From Bradyrhizobium sp. CCGUVB1N3 (GTDB lineage: Bacteria; Pseudomonadota; Alphaproteobacteria; Rhizobiales; Xanthobacteraceae): a DNA stretch of 64,000 nucleotides. A program made the translations under genes and the position numbers. The notes beneath the pieces are model-generated. The model was not told the DNA's origin, did not search any database, and worked only from the letters and a program-made list of their open reading frames with translations. Location: the NCBI RefSeq assembly GCF_024199925.1, contig NZ_JANADR010000001.1, positions 2,728,001 to 2,792,000 of the forward strand, given 5' to 3'. Of the stretch, positions 36,399 to 45,682 are shown piece after piece (position 1 is the stretch's first letter; every line of letters begins with the position of its first letter).

Positions 36399-37138
36399 AT
36401 CACGACCTCGCGCACCACGCGCCGGCAATCCATCTCGAATTCGAGATCCACCACCGGTGGCCGCGCAAAATGCCAGGTGAGGCCGGAGCGCAGCGCCCCG
36501 CGACGCACCAGCTCGTCGGTCAGGGCGTGGTGGAAATTGCGGATCGAATAGGCCTGCACGGCCGTCGTCTCCTTCCAGCCGAAGCCGAATGCCGCAAGGC
36601 GGCTCTCCATCTGCGAGGTGGTGAAGCGGACCTTCTCCGTGATGCCCTCCGGGCTGAGGTCGCGATAACGCACGGTGCGCTCGACATAGCTGCCGCTTCC
36701 CTCCCGCGCCTCGGCGCCGCCGGCGATCACGAAACTCGGCGTGCTCGACCGCGTCGGCCGTGTGAAGGAGAACGCATGGAAGGACGGCTCGGCGGGTGGA
36801 TCGATCTCGGGACAGACATTGCTGCGCGCCACCGGATTGGTGGTGCCGTCGAAGATGCCCCACTCGGACAGCGTCTTGACGTAGTGCAGATTGAAATTCC
36901 GGAAGCCTTCTTCCGTGAACGCGGCCGGTGAGCGCAGCTCGCAGGCACAGAACGCCGTCAGCGGACGCCCGGCCTCGCGGATGAATTTTGCGGCGAGCGC
37001 AAATCCTTCGGCGAGAGGCACCAGACGATCGAAGCGAACCCGCTCGATTTCGTAGCCGGGATCGGCGGCGGCGCCCGCCGAATACTGGAACACGGACGGA
37101 ATGAAGCGATAATTGCCGGCGGCGAATTCGCGGGTCAT
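36395..37138 (-). CDS. Conserved protein of unknown function, weakly RidA-like
   Basis: I do not recognise this 247-residue protein with confidence. It has no signal peptide or membrane segment. The region RPLTAFCACELRSPAAFTEEGF and a following NLHYVKTLSEWGI vaguely recall RidA/YjgF-like proteins. The C-terminal half is mixed alpha/beta. The ATG at 37138 follows AGGGATTCGAAA and lies 10 bp after the cyclase gene stop, so it is the last gene of the binding protein-kinase-cyclase operon. Its role in that pathway is unknown. Confidence 0.65.
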   Translation of the reverse strand: MTREFAAGNYRFIPSVFQYSAGAAADPGYEIERVRFDRLVPLAEGFALAAKFIREAGRPLTAFCACELRSPAAFTEEGFRNFNLHYVKTLSEWGIFDGTTNPVARSNVCPEIDPPAEPSFHAFSFTRPTRSSTPSFVIAGGAEAREGSGSYVERTVRYRDLSPEGITEKVRFTTSQMESRLAAFGFGWKETTAVQAYSIRNFHHALTDELVRRGALRSGLTWHFARPPVVDLEFEMDCRRVVREVVI

Positions 37139-37148
37139 TTTCGAATCC

Positions 37149-38402
37149 CTATTCCAGTTGCATGCGGACGCCCTTGGCGCCGTTGAGCAGGCGCCTGAGG
37201 TGGAAGCCGGCCAGCGCATCGTCTGCGTGCATGCCGACCAGCGCGGCGAAGGCCGGCATCGCCGCGACGTCACCGGCTTCAAGCTTGGCGAAGGCTTCGG
37301 AGTATTGCGTCGTCAGAGGTGTTTCGAATCTTGCCGGCGGGAGCGGTTCGAAGGCCCGCAGCGGCTCGCTGCGGCCGCGCAGCAAGAGGTCGCCCACTGG
37401 CCGCCCCTGGAAATTCGCCGCGCTCTTGGCGACGCTGGCGCTGACGCAGATGCGCGTGCCCAGATACTTGTTGGCGGATTCCAACCGCGCCGCCGTGTTG
37501 ATGGTGTCGCCATAGGCGGTGTAATCGAAGAAGCGGCTACCGCCGAAATTTCCGACCAGCGCCGGCCCGGCATGGACGCCGATGCGTGTCGTGCCGAAAT
37601 TGACGCCCTTGTCCTTCCAGCGCTGGCGAAAGCCCTCGGCCCATATATCGAGATCGTGGGCGCAGGCGACCGCACGCGTCGCGAAATCTGGCTGATCGCC
37701 GGGCGCGTTGAACAGCACCTGGATGGCATCGCCGATGATCTTTGCAACGGTGCCTTCGTGCTCGAACACGATGTCGGTCATCCCGCCGACATAGGTGTTG
37801 AGGAGCTCGCCCAGCGTTTCCGGCGCCGCGCTCTCGACCAGCGTCGTGAAGCCGGTGATGTCGGTGAAAATGGTCGCGACGTCGCGCCACTGCACCTCCA
37901 TGCCGTCGCTCTCGCCGCTCGCCGCGGCCAGACGCTTGGCGATCTCGGGCGAGAAATAGCGCGACAGCGAGGCATGGGCGCGCTCGGCCTCCGCCTGCCG
38001 TCGCCGCGCCTCGCGCAGCGTCTCGACGTGGCGGATGGTCTTCTGGATCGTGGTCTCCAGATCCGCGAAGTCGATCGGCTTGGTCAGGAAGTCGAAGGCA
38101 CCGCGATTCATCGCGGTTCGGATGTTGCTCATGTCGCCATAGGCCGAGACGATGATGGTCGACTTCTTGTCCTCGGCCTCCTGGAGCTTCTGGAGCAGCG
38201 ACAGCCCGTCCATCCGCGGCATGTTAATGTCGGACACCACCAGATCGACATCCGGATGCAGCTCGAGCGATTGCAGCGCCTCGACGCCGTCATGGGCAAA
38301 CATGAAGCTGACGAGCCCCTCGCGAATCTGCCTGCGAAACTTCTGGAGGACCAGCGCCTCCAGATCGGGCTCATCATCGACAACGAGAATCGTGGATGTC
38401 AT
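37149..38402 (-). CDS. Response regulator-class III adenylate cyclase fusion
   Basis: The 417-residue protein has an N-terminal REC domain (phospho-acceptor Asp58 in VVSDINMP, Lys108 in TKP), a short coiled linker (ETLREARRRQAEAERAH) and a class III cyclase domain. The cyclase has metal Asp181 (FTDITGF) and Asp225 (GDAIQ), adenine-selecting Lys221 and Asp299 (AYGDT), and transition-state Asn302 and Arg306 (NTAARLES). All are present, so it should make cAMP when phosphorylated. The start overlaps the upstream regulator stop as ATGA. It is the natural output of the kinase at 38785-41367. Confidence 0.92.
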   Translation of the reverse strand: MTSTILVVDDEPDLEALVLQKFRRQIREGLVSFMFAHDGVEALQSLELHPDVDLVVSDINMPRMDGLSLLQKLQEAEDKKSTIIVSAYGDMSNIRTAMNRGAFDFLTKPIDFADLETTIQKTIRHVETLREARRRQAEAERAHASLSRYFSPEIAKRLAAASGESDGMEVQWRDVATIFTDITGFTTLVESAAPETLGELLNTYVGGMTDIVFEHEGTVAKIIGDAIQVLFNAPGDQPDFATRAVACAHDLDIWAEGFRQRWKDKGVNFGTTRIGVHAGPALVGNFGGSRFFDYTAYGDTINTAARLESANKYLGTRICVSASVAKSAANFQGRPVGDLLLRGRSEPLRAFEPLPPARFETPLTTQYSEAFAKLEAGDVAAMPAFAALVGMHADDALAGFHLRRLLNGAKGVRMQLE

Positions 38403-38788
38403 GCCGCTTGCTCGAGCCTGGTGTCGATCTCCTGCCGCAGCAGCGCAAAATCGATCGGCTTGGTCAGAAGCCCGACCGCGCCGCGCTCGATCGCCTTCCG
38501 CCGTGTGTCCGCATCGCCGTAGGCCGTGATCATGATCACGGGTACATCCGGGCGTTCCGCGCGCACCTTCGGCAGCATGTCGAGCCCGCTCATGCCGGGC
38601 ATGTTGATGTCGGACAGGATCAGGATCAGCGAGGGATCGCGCACCGCAACCGCACGCTCGATCGCCACCGGCGCGGACGGCGCAAACTCCATCTGGAAAC
38701 GGCCCGCGCGCAGATCGCGCCGGAACTGCTGACGAAACAGCGCCTCAACGTCGGGCTCGTCGTCGACGACAAGGATGTAGACGTTCAA
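38399..38788 (-). CDS. Single-domain response regulator
   Basis: The 129-residue REC-only protein has acidic DDEPD near the start, phospho-acceptor Asp60 in LILSDINMPGM and Lys110 in LLTKPID. It has no output domain and could act as a phosphate sink, a relay, or a competitor of the neighbouring REC-cyclase. The start is unusual: no ATG fits, but a TTG at 38788 lies six bases after a GGAGG inside the kinase gene and overlaps the kinase stop as TTGA. Confidence 0.9.
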   Translation of the reverse strand: MNVYILVVDDEPDVEALFRQQFRRDLRAGRFQMEFAPSAPVAIERAVAVRDPSLILILSDINMPGMSGLDMLPKVRAERPDVPVIMITAYGDADTRRKAIERGAVGLLTKPIDFALLRQEIDTRLEQAA

Positions 38789-41367
38789 TTCCTGCCTCCG
38801 GTATCGCCTTCTGCCAGCATGCGCGGCAGCGTAATGATGAATTCAGTGAATGCACCCGGCTCAGTCATTACGTCGACCGTGCCGCCGTGCTGTTTCACCA
38901 CGATGTCGTGACTCATGGACAGGCCAAGCCCGGTTCCCTCGCCGGCCGGCTTGGTGGTGAAGAAGGGATTGAACATTTTTTCCTTCACCTCGGGCGGGAT
39001 GCCGGTGCCGTTGTCGCGGATCCTGATTTCGACCTTGTTGCCGAGATTCCTGGTGGACGCGCTCAACGTCGGCTCGAACGCGCCGCCCTCGCTCTCCTTG
39101 CGCTTGGTCGCGGCATAGAAGCCGTTCGAGATCAGGTTGAGGAAGACGCGGGTGATCTCCTGCGGATAGATATCGAGCATGCCGGCGGCCGGATCGAGGT
39201 CGCGCTTGAGCGAGATGTTGAAGCCGGGCTTTTCGGCGCGCGCGCCATGATAGGCAAGGTTGAGGCTCTCCTCGACGAGCGCGTTGATGTCGGCCGGGCG
39301 ACGCTCGCCCGCCCCTTCGCGCGAATGCAAGAGCATGTTCTTGACGATGGAATCGGCGCGCTTGCCGTGCTGAACCACCTTCTCGAGATTACCCTTGAGC
39401 ATATGGGTGAGTTCGGCGACCTCCTCCTTGGTCTTGTCGTCGAGGCCTACCGATTGCAGGACCTCGTTGAGCTCGTCGATCAACTCCGTCGACACCGAGG
39501 AGAAATTGTTGACGAAGTTGAGCGGGTTCTTGATCTCGTGCGCGATACCGGCGGTGAGCTGGCCGAGCGAGGCCAGCTTCTCGGTCTGGATCAGGCGATC
39601 CTGGGCGGTGCGCAGCTCGTCGAGCGATTGGGAGAGCTCCTTGGTGCGCTCCTGGACCTGCTCGAACAGGCGCACATTCTCGATCGCAATGACCGCCTGG
39701 TCGGCGAAGGTCTGGACGAGATCCATCTGGCGCTGGCTGAAGGGGCCCGGATCGGGCCGTCCCAGCAGAAGAACACCTTCAACCGCCTTGTCGCGCATCA
39801 GCGGCACGGCGAGCACGGCACGATAGAGGCCGATCACAGGCGCCTGTCCGAAATTATACTCGGAGTCCTCGCGAATGTCGGGAACGTGAACCGGCTTGCC
39901 GTCCATGAAGACGCGGCCGGTGATGGTCTCACGTCCCGGTCTGATCGGGTGAGCCTCCATGAAATCGATGAAGGCTTGCGTGCAGCCCGACTCGGCCTTG
40001 AGCCGCATCACCTCGCCGTCGCGGAGGCAGATGATGCCGAGCGTGGCGCCGCACAGCGCCTGTGCTGATTCAGTCAGCGTCGTCAGCACGGATTTCAGAT
40101 CGAACGCGGAACGGCTGATGACCTTGAGCACGTCGGCGGTTGCCGTCTGCTGCTGGAGGGACTCGCTCAATTCCGCCGTGCGCTGCTCGACCTTGTTTTC
40201 CAAATCCGCGTAGGATTCCTGCAAGCGCGCGCCCATGTCGTTGAACTGGTTGGCGAGCCCTTCCAGCTCGTCGCCGGTCCGAATCGAGATGCGCTGCGAG
40301 AAGTCGCCGCCGCCGATGCGCTCGGCGCCGGTGCGCAGTGCCTGGATCGGGCCGACCATGCGCCGCGCCAGGAAAATCCCCGCGAGCACTGCGAAGATGG
40401 ATGCTGCGAGCAGCACGATGGCGAGACGCTGCAGGGAGGCATAGAGCGAGGCATAGGCTTCCTCGACCGGAAGCTCCACGAACATGGTCCAGCCCAGCGG
40501 AGCGATCGGCGCGGACGCGGTCAGCACCTTCTGTCCCTGGATATTCGTCGCCTCCTGCAACGAGTCAGGCATGGTCCCGCCGCCGGCCTGCGCGGCGCGC
40601 ACCTGCTCGAGCCTGGACATGTCGGTGTTGCGCAATACCAGGCTGATGTCGGGATGCGCGATCAGCCGGCCCTGCGAGGCCACCACATAGGCATGCCCGC
40701 GCTCGCCGACCTTGATCTGCGAGACGACGTCCCAGATCAGCTTGAGATTGACTTCCGCGATGCTGACGCCGGCGTCCTTGCGCGTGCCGGCGAGCGCCAG
40801 CGTCATGTAGGGCTCGGACTCCCGCCGGAAATAGACCGGCCCGTAATAGACCTTATGCGCAACGGCCTCGGTGAATTTCGCATCATTGGAGAGGTCGATC
40901 CCGCTATCGACGACGTCCATCGCCAGGCGCGAGACGCGCAGGCGCTCCTTGCCGGTCGAATCGACCTGGGCGAGTTCGGTGATCGCCGGAACCTGGCGCA
41001 GAAGCCGCAGCGCATCGAAGCGGCGCTGCTCGATCGAGCCCGCCGACCACGGCAGTTGCGTGGTCCAGCCAAGCTGGCTCTCGATCTCCTTGACGAACTG
41101 GCTGATCTTGGCGGCAGCCGCCTCGGCCTGCTCGCGCTGAACACGGATCAGCGCGGCCTTGTGCTCGCGATAATAGAAGAACACCTCGAAAAGACCGTTG
41201 GCGAGCAGCGCAACGGCCACCACAGCCACGAACAGGGCGACATATTTGGTAAAGAGCCGGGTCCGGATCCCGGGCCGCCGGCCCTGCCCGGAAGCGGCAT
41301 CGCCCGCCGCTGCGCTACCAGGCAACGACCGGCCCTGCGGCGTGTCGGGATGGAGGGAAATGCTCAT
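38785..41367 (-). CDS. dCache-HAMP-GAF sensor histidine kinase
   Basis: The 860-residue membrane kinase has a first membrane helix at about 41-66, a periplasmic dCache-type domain to about 305 (GHAYVVASQGRLIAHPDIS), a second helix at about 314-335, HAMP, a coiled coil, a GAF domain at about 420-565, and a kinase core with phospho-acceptor His610 (TAGIAHEIKNPLNFV), N box VFLNLISNG, RDNGTGIP, MFNPFFTTK and GEGTGLGLSMS. It senses a periplasmic ligand and a cytoplasmic signal. It lies 54 bp downstream of the binding-protein gene and is coupled to two response regulators. Confidence 0.94.
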   Translation of the reverse strand: MSISLHPDTPQGRSLPGSAAAGDAASGQGRRPGIRTRLFTKYVALFVAVVAVALLANGLFEVFFYYREHKAALIRVQREQAEAAAAKISQFVKEIESQLGWTTQLPWSAGSIEQRRFDALRLLRQVPAITELAQVDSTGKERLRVSRLAMDVVDSGIDLSNDAKFTEAVAHKVYYGPVYFRRESEPYMTLALAGTRKDAGVSIAEVNLKLIWDVVSQIKVGERGHAYVVASQGRLIAHPDISLVLRNTDMSRLEQVRAAQAGGGTMPDSLQEATNIQGQKVLTASAPIAPLGWTMFVELPVEEAYASLYASLQRLAIVLLAASIFAVLAGIFLARRMVGPIQALRTGAERIGGGDFSQRISIRTGDELEGLANQFNDMGARLQESYADLENKVEQRTAELSESLQQQTATADVLKVISRSAFDLKSVLTTLTESAQALCGATLGIICLRDGEVMRLKAESGCTQAFIDFMEAHPIRPGRETITGRVFMDGKPVHVPDIREDSEYNFGQAPVIGLYRAVLAVPLMRDKAVEGVLLLGRPDPGPFSQRQMDLVQTFADQAVIAIENVRLFEQVQERTKELSQSLDELRTAQDRLIQTEKLASLGQLTAGIAHEIKNPLNFVNNFSSVSTELIDELNEVLQSVGLDDKTKEEVAELTHMLKGNLEKVVQHGKRADSIVKNMLLHSREGAGERRPADINALVEESLNLAYHGARAEKPGFNISLKRDLDPAAGMLDIYPQEITRVFLNLISNGFYAATKRKESEGGAFEPTLSASTRNLGNKVEIRIRDNGTGIPPEVKEKMFNPFFTTKPAGEGTGLGLSMSHDIVVKQHGGTVDVMTEPGAFTEFIITLPRMLAEGDTGGRN

Positions 41368-41421
41368 CCTGCCGAGCCTAGCAAGAAGGCCGTGGCTTGT
41401 CTCTTGCCGCAGTGCACAAGG

Positions 41422-42405
41422 CTATTCGATGACTTCGTCGGCGAGCGCCAGCAAGGTCGGTGGAATCTCGAGTCCGGTGGCCTTCGCCGTCTTGAGATTG
41501 AGCACGAGGGGATAGCGGGTCGGCTGCTCGAACGGCAGATCACCGGGGTTCGCGCCGTTGAAAATGCGGGCGACCAGTGATGCTGCCCGCTCGAAGGATT
41601 CCGACACGTCCGGTCCGTAGGACATCAGCCCGCCGTCGCGGGCGAGGTCGTCATTTTCGTAGATCGCCGGCAGCTTTCGGACGGCAGCGAACTCGAACAC
41701 CCGCTTGCGATTGAGAATGGTGAGCGCGTCCGCCACCATCAGGATGCCATCCGGCAGATCGCCATTCATCACTGAGAAGGCCTCGTCGAAGTCGTCGGGT
41801 TCGCGGACGCCGAGCGCCTGCACGGTCAGCCCAAGCGCCTGCGCGGCCTTCGCCGATGCCTGATAGCGCATGGTCATGCCGAGGTCGTCCTTGTTCCAGA
41901 GCATGGCGACCTTGGTCAGTTTCGGCGACATCTCTTTCAGCAACGCCAGCCGCTTGGCACTGAGCGTCGCCGCGACGTCCGAAATGCCGGTGATGTTGCC
42001 GCCGGGATGGGCAAGGCTCTCGATGAGCCGGGTCTCGACGGGATCGCCGATGCCGCTGGCCGCAACTGTCGGGAGGCCCACCGCCTTGGCGGCCATGGCC
42101 GTCGGATAGCCAATAATCACGATGGCGTCGACGCCCCTGGACTTCAGCTCGGCGACCAGCGAGGGGAGTTTTGCGACATCGCCGGCCGCGCCGCGAGGCT
42201 CAAGGGTCAGGTTCTGACCGAGGCGAAACCCGCGCTCACCAAGCGTCCTGATCAGTATCTTGCCGCGTGGACTGGTCTCTGCAATCGGCGCGATCGGCGT
42301 CAGCGTGCCGAGATGGTAGGTCCTGCCGCCCTGGGCTGCCGCCGAGCCGGGCCACAACAGCGAAGCGCAGCCGAGCCCTCCCAGGAATTCGCGCCGCCTC
42401 ATCAT
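41422..42405 (-). CDS. Orphan ABC-type periplasmic binding protein (TrpX-like)
   Basis: The 327-residue protein belongs to the ABC substrate-binding group PF04392 (TrpX/YtrX-like). It begins with a Tat-type signal (RRREFLGG, then a hydrophobic run ending SAAAQ) and has TLTPIAPIAE, VAELKSRGVDAIVIIGYPTA and HPGGNITGIS, which line the cleft in this family. No permease or ATPase gene is adjacent; instead a histidine kinase follows, so it may present the ligand to the kinase. The ATG at 42405 follows GGGAAGAC. Confidence 0.88.
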   Translation of the reverse strand: MMRRREFLGGLGCASLLWPGSAAAQGGRTYHLGTLTPIAPIAETSPRGKILIRTLGERGFRLGQNLTLEPRGAAGDVAKLPSLVAELKSRGVDAIVIIGYPTAMAAKAVGLPTVAASGIGDPVETRLIESLAHPGGNITGISDVAATLSAKRLALLKEMSPKLTKVAMLWNKDDLGMTMRYQASAKAAQALGLTVQALGVREPDDFDEAFSVMNGDLPDGILMVADALTILNRKRVFEFAAVRKLPAIYENDDLARDGGLMSYGPDVSESFERAASLVARIFNGANPGDLPFEQPTRYPLVLNLKTAKATGLEIPPTLLALADEVIE

Positions 42406-42454
42406 GTCTTCCCTGCCCTGGCGCAACAGCGCGCCGTTGCAAGTCTAGCACGGG

Positions 42455-42494
42455 ACAACAAAAAAGCGGCAATGGCGATGGCCATTGCCGCTTT
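42455..42494 (-). terminator. Rho-independent terminator of the RND efflux operon
   Basis: On the minus strand a 14-bp perfect stem (arms 42463-42476 and 42481-42494, four-base loop) is followed by TTTTTGTTG. It lies 21 bp beyond the RND pump stop codon and is the natural end of the tetR-MFP-RND transcript. It also separates that operon from the binding protein-kinase operon, which runs in the same direction. Confidence 0.9.
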
Positions 42495-42514
42495 GCATCC
42501 TCGATCGAACGGCC

Positions 42515-45500
42515 TCAGGTCGGCCGCAGCGCGCTGGAGCCGATATCCAGCGCCTCGATCTGCTTGTTCCGCTCGGACTCGGTCTCGGCGCGGTGGTCGG
42601 TCGCGAGCACAACGTAGACCGCCGGCAGCACGAACAACGTGAACAGCGTGCCGATCGACATGCCGGCCACGACCACCAGGCCGATCGAGAAGCGGCTGGC
42701 CGCACCGGCGCCGGTTGCTGTCAACAGCGGGATCAGGCCGGTGACCATCGCAGCCGTCGTCATCAGAATCGGACGCAGCCGGATGCGAGCCGACATTTCG
42801 ATCGCCGAGCGGCGATCGAGCCGTTCGTTGACCTGGAGCTCGTTGGCGAACTCCACCATCAGGATGCCGTGCTTGGTGATCAGGCCAACGAGCGTCAGCA
42901 GGCCGACCTGGGTGTAGATGTTCATCGTCGCCACGCCGAAGAACAGCGGGATCAGCGCGCCGACGATCGCCATCGGCACCGAGATCATGATGACCAGCGG
43001 ATCGCGCAGGCTCTCGAACTGCGCCGCCAGCACCAGGAAGATGATGATCAGCGCGAAGCCGAAGGTAATCGCGAGCTGATTGCCTTCCTGCACGTACTGC
43101 CTACTGTCGGCGAGGTAGTCGTGGCTGAAGCCTTGCGGGAGCTTCTTGGCCTCGCCTTCGAGGAAGTCGACCGCAGCGCCAACGGTCACGCCGGGCATCG
43201 GCACGGCCGAGAAGGTCGCCGAGTTCAGCTGATTATAGTGCGTCAGCGAGTTCGGCTCGGTCGAGGTCTCGATCGACAGGACGGTGGACAGCGGAACCTG
43301 CTGGCCGGTGTTGGTCGTGACGTAGTACCCATCGAGCGCCTCCGGGGAGAGCCGCTTCTCGCGCGGAACCTGCGGGATCACCTGGTAGGAGCGCCCCTCC
43401 AGGTTGAAGCGATTGATGTAGTTGCCGCCGAGCAGCACCGCCAGCGCACTGCCGACATTCTGCATGCTTATGCCGAGGTCCTGCGCCTTGGTGCGATCGA
43501 TCTTCACCTTCACCGTCGGCTGGTTGAAGTTGAGATCGCTATCGGAGACGATGAACATGCCGCTCTTGCGCGCGGCGTCCTTCAGCTTCTCCATCTGCTC
43601 GTAGACGGTCTGGAAGCCCGCGGTCGAATTGATCACCATCTGCACCGGCAGGCCGCCCGGCCCACCGGGCAGCGGCGGAAGGTTGAAGGCGAAGGCCTGC
43701 ACGCCCTCGATCTTGGAGAGCTCGGCCTGCACCAGCGGCTTCAACTTGATCGACGAACGCTGGCGCTCATCCCAGGGCTTCAGCAGCATGCCGGCGATGC
43801 CGCCCTGCGGGCCGTTGATGCCGTTCAGCACGAAGCGCAGATCGGTCTCGGGGAAGCTCTGGAACTTCTTGTCGAGCTTTTCGCCATAGAAATCGAGATA
43901 ATCGATATTGGCGTATTTCGGCGCCTTGGTCACCGCGAACACGATACCCTGGTCTTCTTCCGGCGCCAGCTCCTTCGAGGTGTGCATATAGAGGAAGCCG
44001 ACGAGGCCGAGGATCGTCAGCGCGAACAGGCCCGTTACTGCCTTGTAGTCGAGCGAGCGATCGAGCCGGCGGCCGTACCAGCGCGTCACCGCGCCGAACA
44101 CCTTGTTCACGAGCTTGGCGAAGCGGCCCTCTTCGGTGTTCTTCAGCAGCACCGAGCACATCATCGGCGACAGCGTCAGCGCGATGACGCCGGACACGAT
44201 CACCGAGCCGGCCAGCGTGAAGGCGAATTCGCGGAACAGCGAGCCGGTGAGGCCGCCGAGGAAGCCGATCGGGGCATACACGGCGGCGAGCGTGATGGTC
44301 ATCGAGATGACGGGGCCGACGATCTCGCGCGCACCTTCGAGCGCGGACTGCACCGGCGTCTTGCCCTCCTCCAGATGGCGGTGGATGTTCTCCACCACCA
44401 CGATGGCGTCGTCGACGACGAGGCCGATGGCGAGCACCATGGCGAGTAGCGTCAGCAAGTTGAAGCTGAATCCCAATGCGAGCATCAGCGTACAAACGCC
44501 GATCATCGACAGCGGGATGGTGACGACGGGAATGATCACCGAGCGGAACGAGGCCAGGAACAGGAAGATCACCACGATGACGATAATCACGGCCTCGCCC
44601 AGCGTCTTCTCGACCTCGTCGATCGAGGACTGGATGAACTTGGTCGAGTCGTAGGCGACCTTCATCTTCATCGACGGCGGCAGGTTGCGCTCGAGCTCGG
44701 GGAACAGCGCGCGCACGCCCTTCACCAGCGTCAGCGGATTGCCTTGCGGGGTGGCCTGCACGCCGATGAAGATCGCATGCTCGCCGTTGAAGGCAACGCT
44801 CGCATCCGTGCTCTGCGCGGCAAGCTCGACGGTCGCGATGTCCTCCATCCGGACGAAGCCGCCATCCTTGGCTTTGACGATCATCTTCCTGAACTGATTG
44901 ACGTCGGTCAGGCCCGTGTTCGTCGAGATGTTCGAGACGATCAGATAGCCCTTGGTCTGGCCGGCCGCCGACTGGAAGTTGTTGGCGGTGATCGCGGCTG
45001 CGACGTCGCCGGGCGACACGTTGCGGCCGGCCATCTTCACCGGATCAAGCCACAGCCGCATCGCAAAGGTCTGGCCGCCCAGGATGTCGGCCGACGCCAC
45101 GCCGTCGACGGTCGACAGCACCGGCTGCACCACGCGCGTCAGATAGTCCGAGATCGCCGACCCCGACAGTTCCTCCGAGGAGAAGCCGAGATACATCACG
45201 GCCGTGGTCTGGCCCGTCGTCTTGGTGACGATCGGGTCGTTCGATTCCTTCGGGATCAGGTATTTGACCGAGTTCACCTTGGCGAGCACCTCGGTGAGCG
45301 CCTGGTTCGGGTCGAAGTTCAGCTTGATGTAGATCTGGATCGTCGAGGTGCCCTGCACCGAGGACGAGGTGATGTAGTCGACGCCCTCGGCCGAGGCGAC
45401 CGCCTGCTCGATCGGCGTCGTGATGAAGCCCTGGATCAGGTCAGCGGACGCGCCGGGATACACCGTCGTGACGTTGACGACCGTGTTCGACAGTTTCGGA

Positions 45501-45610
45501 TATTGCCGGATCGGCAGCACCATCGCCGCGCGCAGGCCGATCAGCAGGATCAGCAGACTGACGACGACCGACAGGACCGGTCGCTTGATGAAGATATCGG
45601 TAAAGGCCAT
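42515..45610 (-). CDS. RND multidrug efflux pump, AcrB/MexF-type (HAE1)
   Basis: The 1031-residue inner-membrane pump begins MAFTDIFIKRPVLSVVVSLL and has the expected 12-helix layout with two large periplasmic loops. Family marks include QYPKLSNTVVNVTTVYPGAS, the proton-relay acidic pair in GLVVDDAIVVVENI, and the second-half GLITKHGILMVEFANELQ. HAE1 pumps expel drugs and solvents through an outer-membrane channel. It lies downstream of its membrane-fusion partner and TetR regulator; no outer-membrane factor gene is in the window. Confidence 0.95.
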   Translation of the reverse strand: MAFTDIFIKRPVLSVVVSLLILLIGLRAAMVLPIRQYPKLSNTVVNVTTVYPGASADLIQGFITTPIEQAVASAEGVDYITSSSVQGTSTIQIYIKLNFDPNQALTEVLAKVNSVKYLIPKESNDPIVTKTTGQTTAVMYLGFSSEELSGSAISDYLTRVVQPVLSTVDGVASADILGGQTFAMRLWLDPVKMAGRNVSPGDVAAAITANNFQSAAGQTKGYLIVSNISTNTGLTDVNQFRKMIVKAKDGGFVRMEDIATVELAAQSTDASVAFNGEHAIFIGVQATPQGNPLTLVKGVRALFPELERNLPPSMKMKVAYDSTKFIQSSIDEVEKTLGEAVIIVIVVIFLFLASFRSVIIPVVTIPLSMIGVCTLMLALGFSFNLLTLLAMVLAIGLVVDDAIVVVENIHRHLEEGKTPVQSALEGAREIVGPVISMTITLAAVYAPIGFLGGLTGSLFREFAFTLAGSVIVSGVIALTLSPMMCSVLLKNTEEGRFAKLVNKVFGAVTRWYGRRLDRSLDYKAVTGLFALTILGLVGFLYMHTSKELAPEEDQGIVFAVTKAPKYANIDYLDFYGEKLDKKFQSFPETDLRFVLNGINGPQGGIAGMLLKPWDERQRSSIKLKPLVQAELSKIEGVQAFAFNLPPLPGGPGGLPVQMVINSTAGFQTVYEQMEKLKDAARKSGMFIVSDSDLNFNQPTVKVKIDRTKAQDLGISMQNVGSALAVLLGGNYINRFNLEGRSYQVIPQVPREKRLSPEALDGYYVTTNTGQQVPLSTVLSIETSTEPNSLTHYNQLNSATFSAVPMPGVTVGAAVDFLEGEAKKLPQGFSHDYLADSRQYVQEGNQLAITFGFALIIIFLVLAAQFESLRDPLVIMISVPMAIVGALIPLFFGVATMNIYTQVGLLTLVGLITKHGILMVEFANELQVNERLDRRSAIEMSARIRLRPILMTTAAMVTGLIPLLTATGAGAASRFSIGLVVVAGMSIGTLFTLFVLPAVYVVLATDHRAETESERNKQIEALDIGSSALRPT

Positions 45611-45682
45611 CGCGGCAATCTCGAATTCGTTTTGCTTGAGTGGCGTGATCCGGCGTCAGGCCGGATCACGCGAGCGCGTCAA

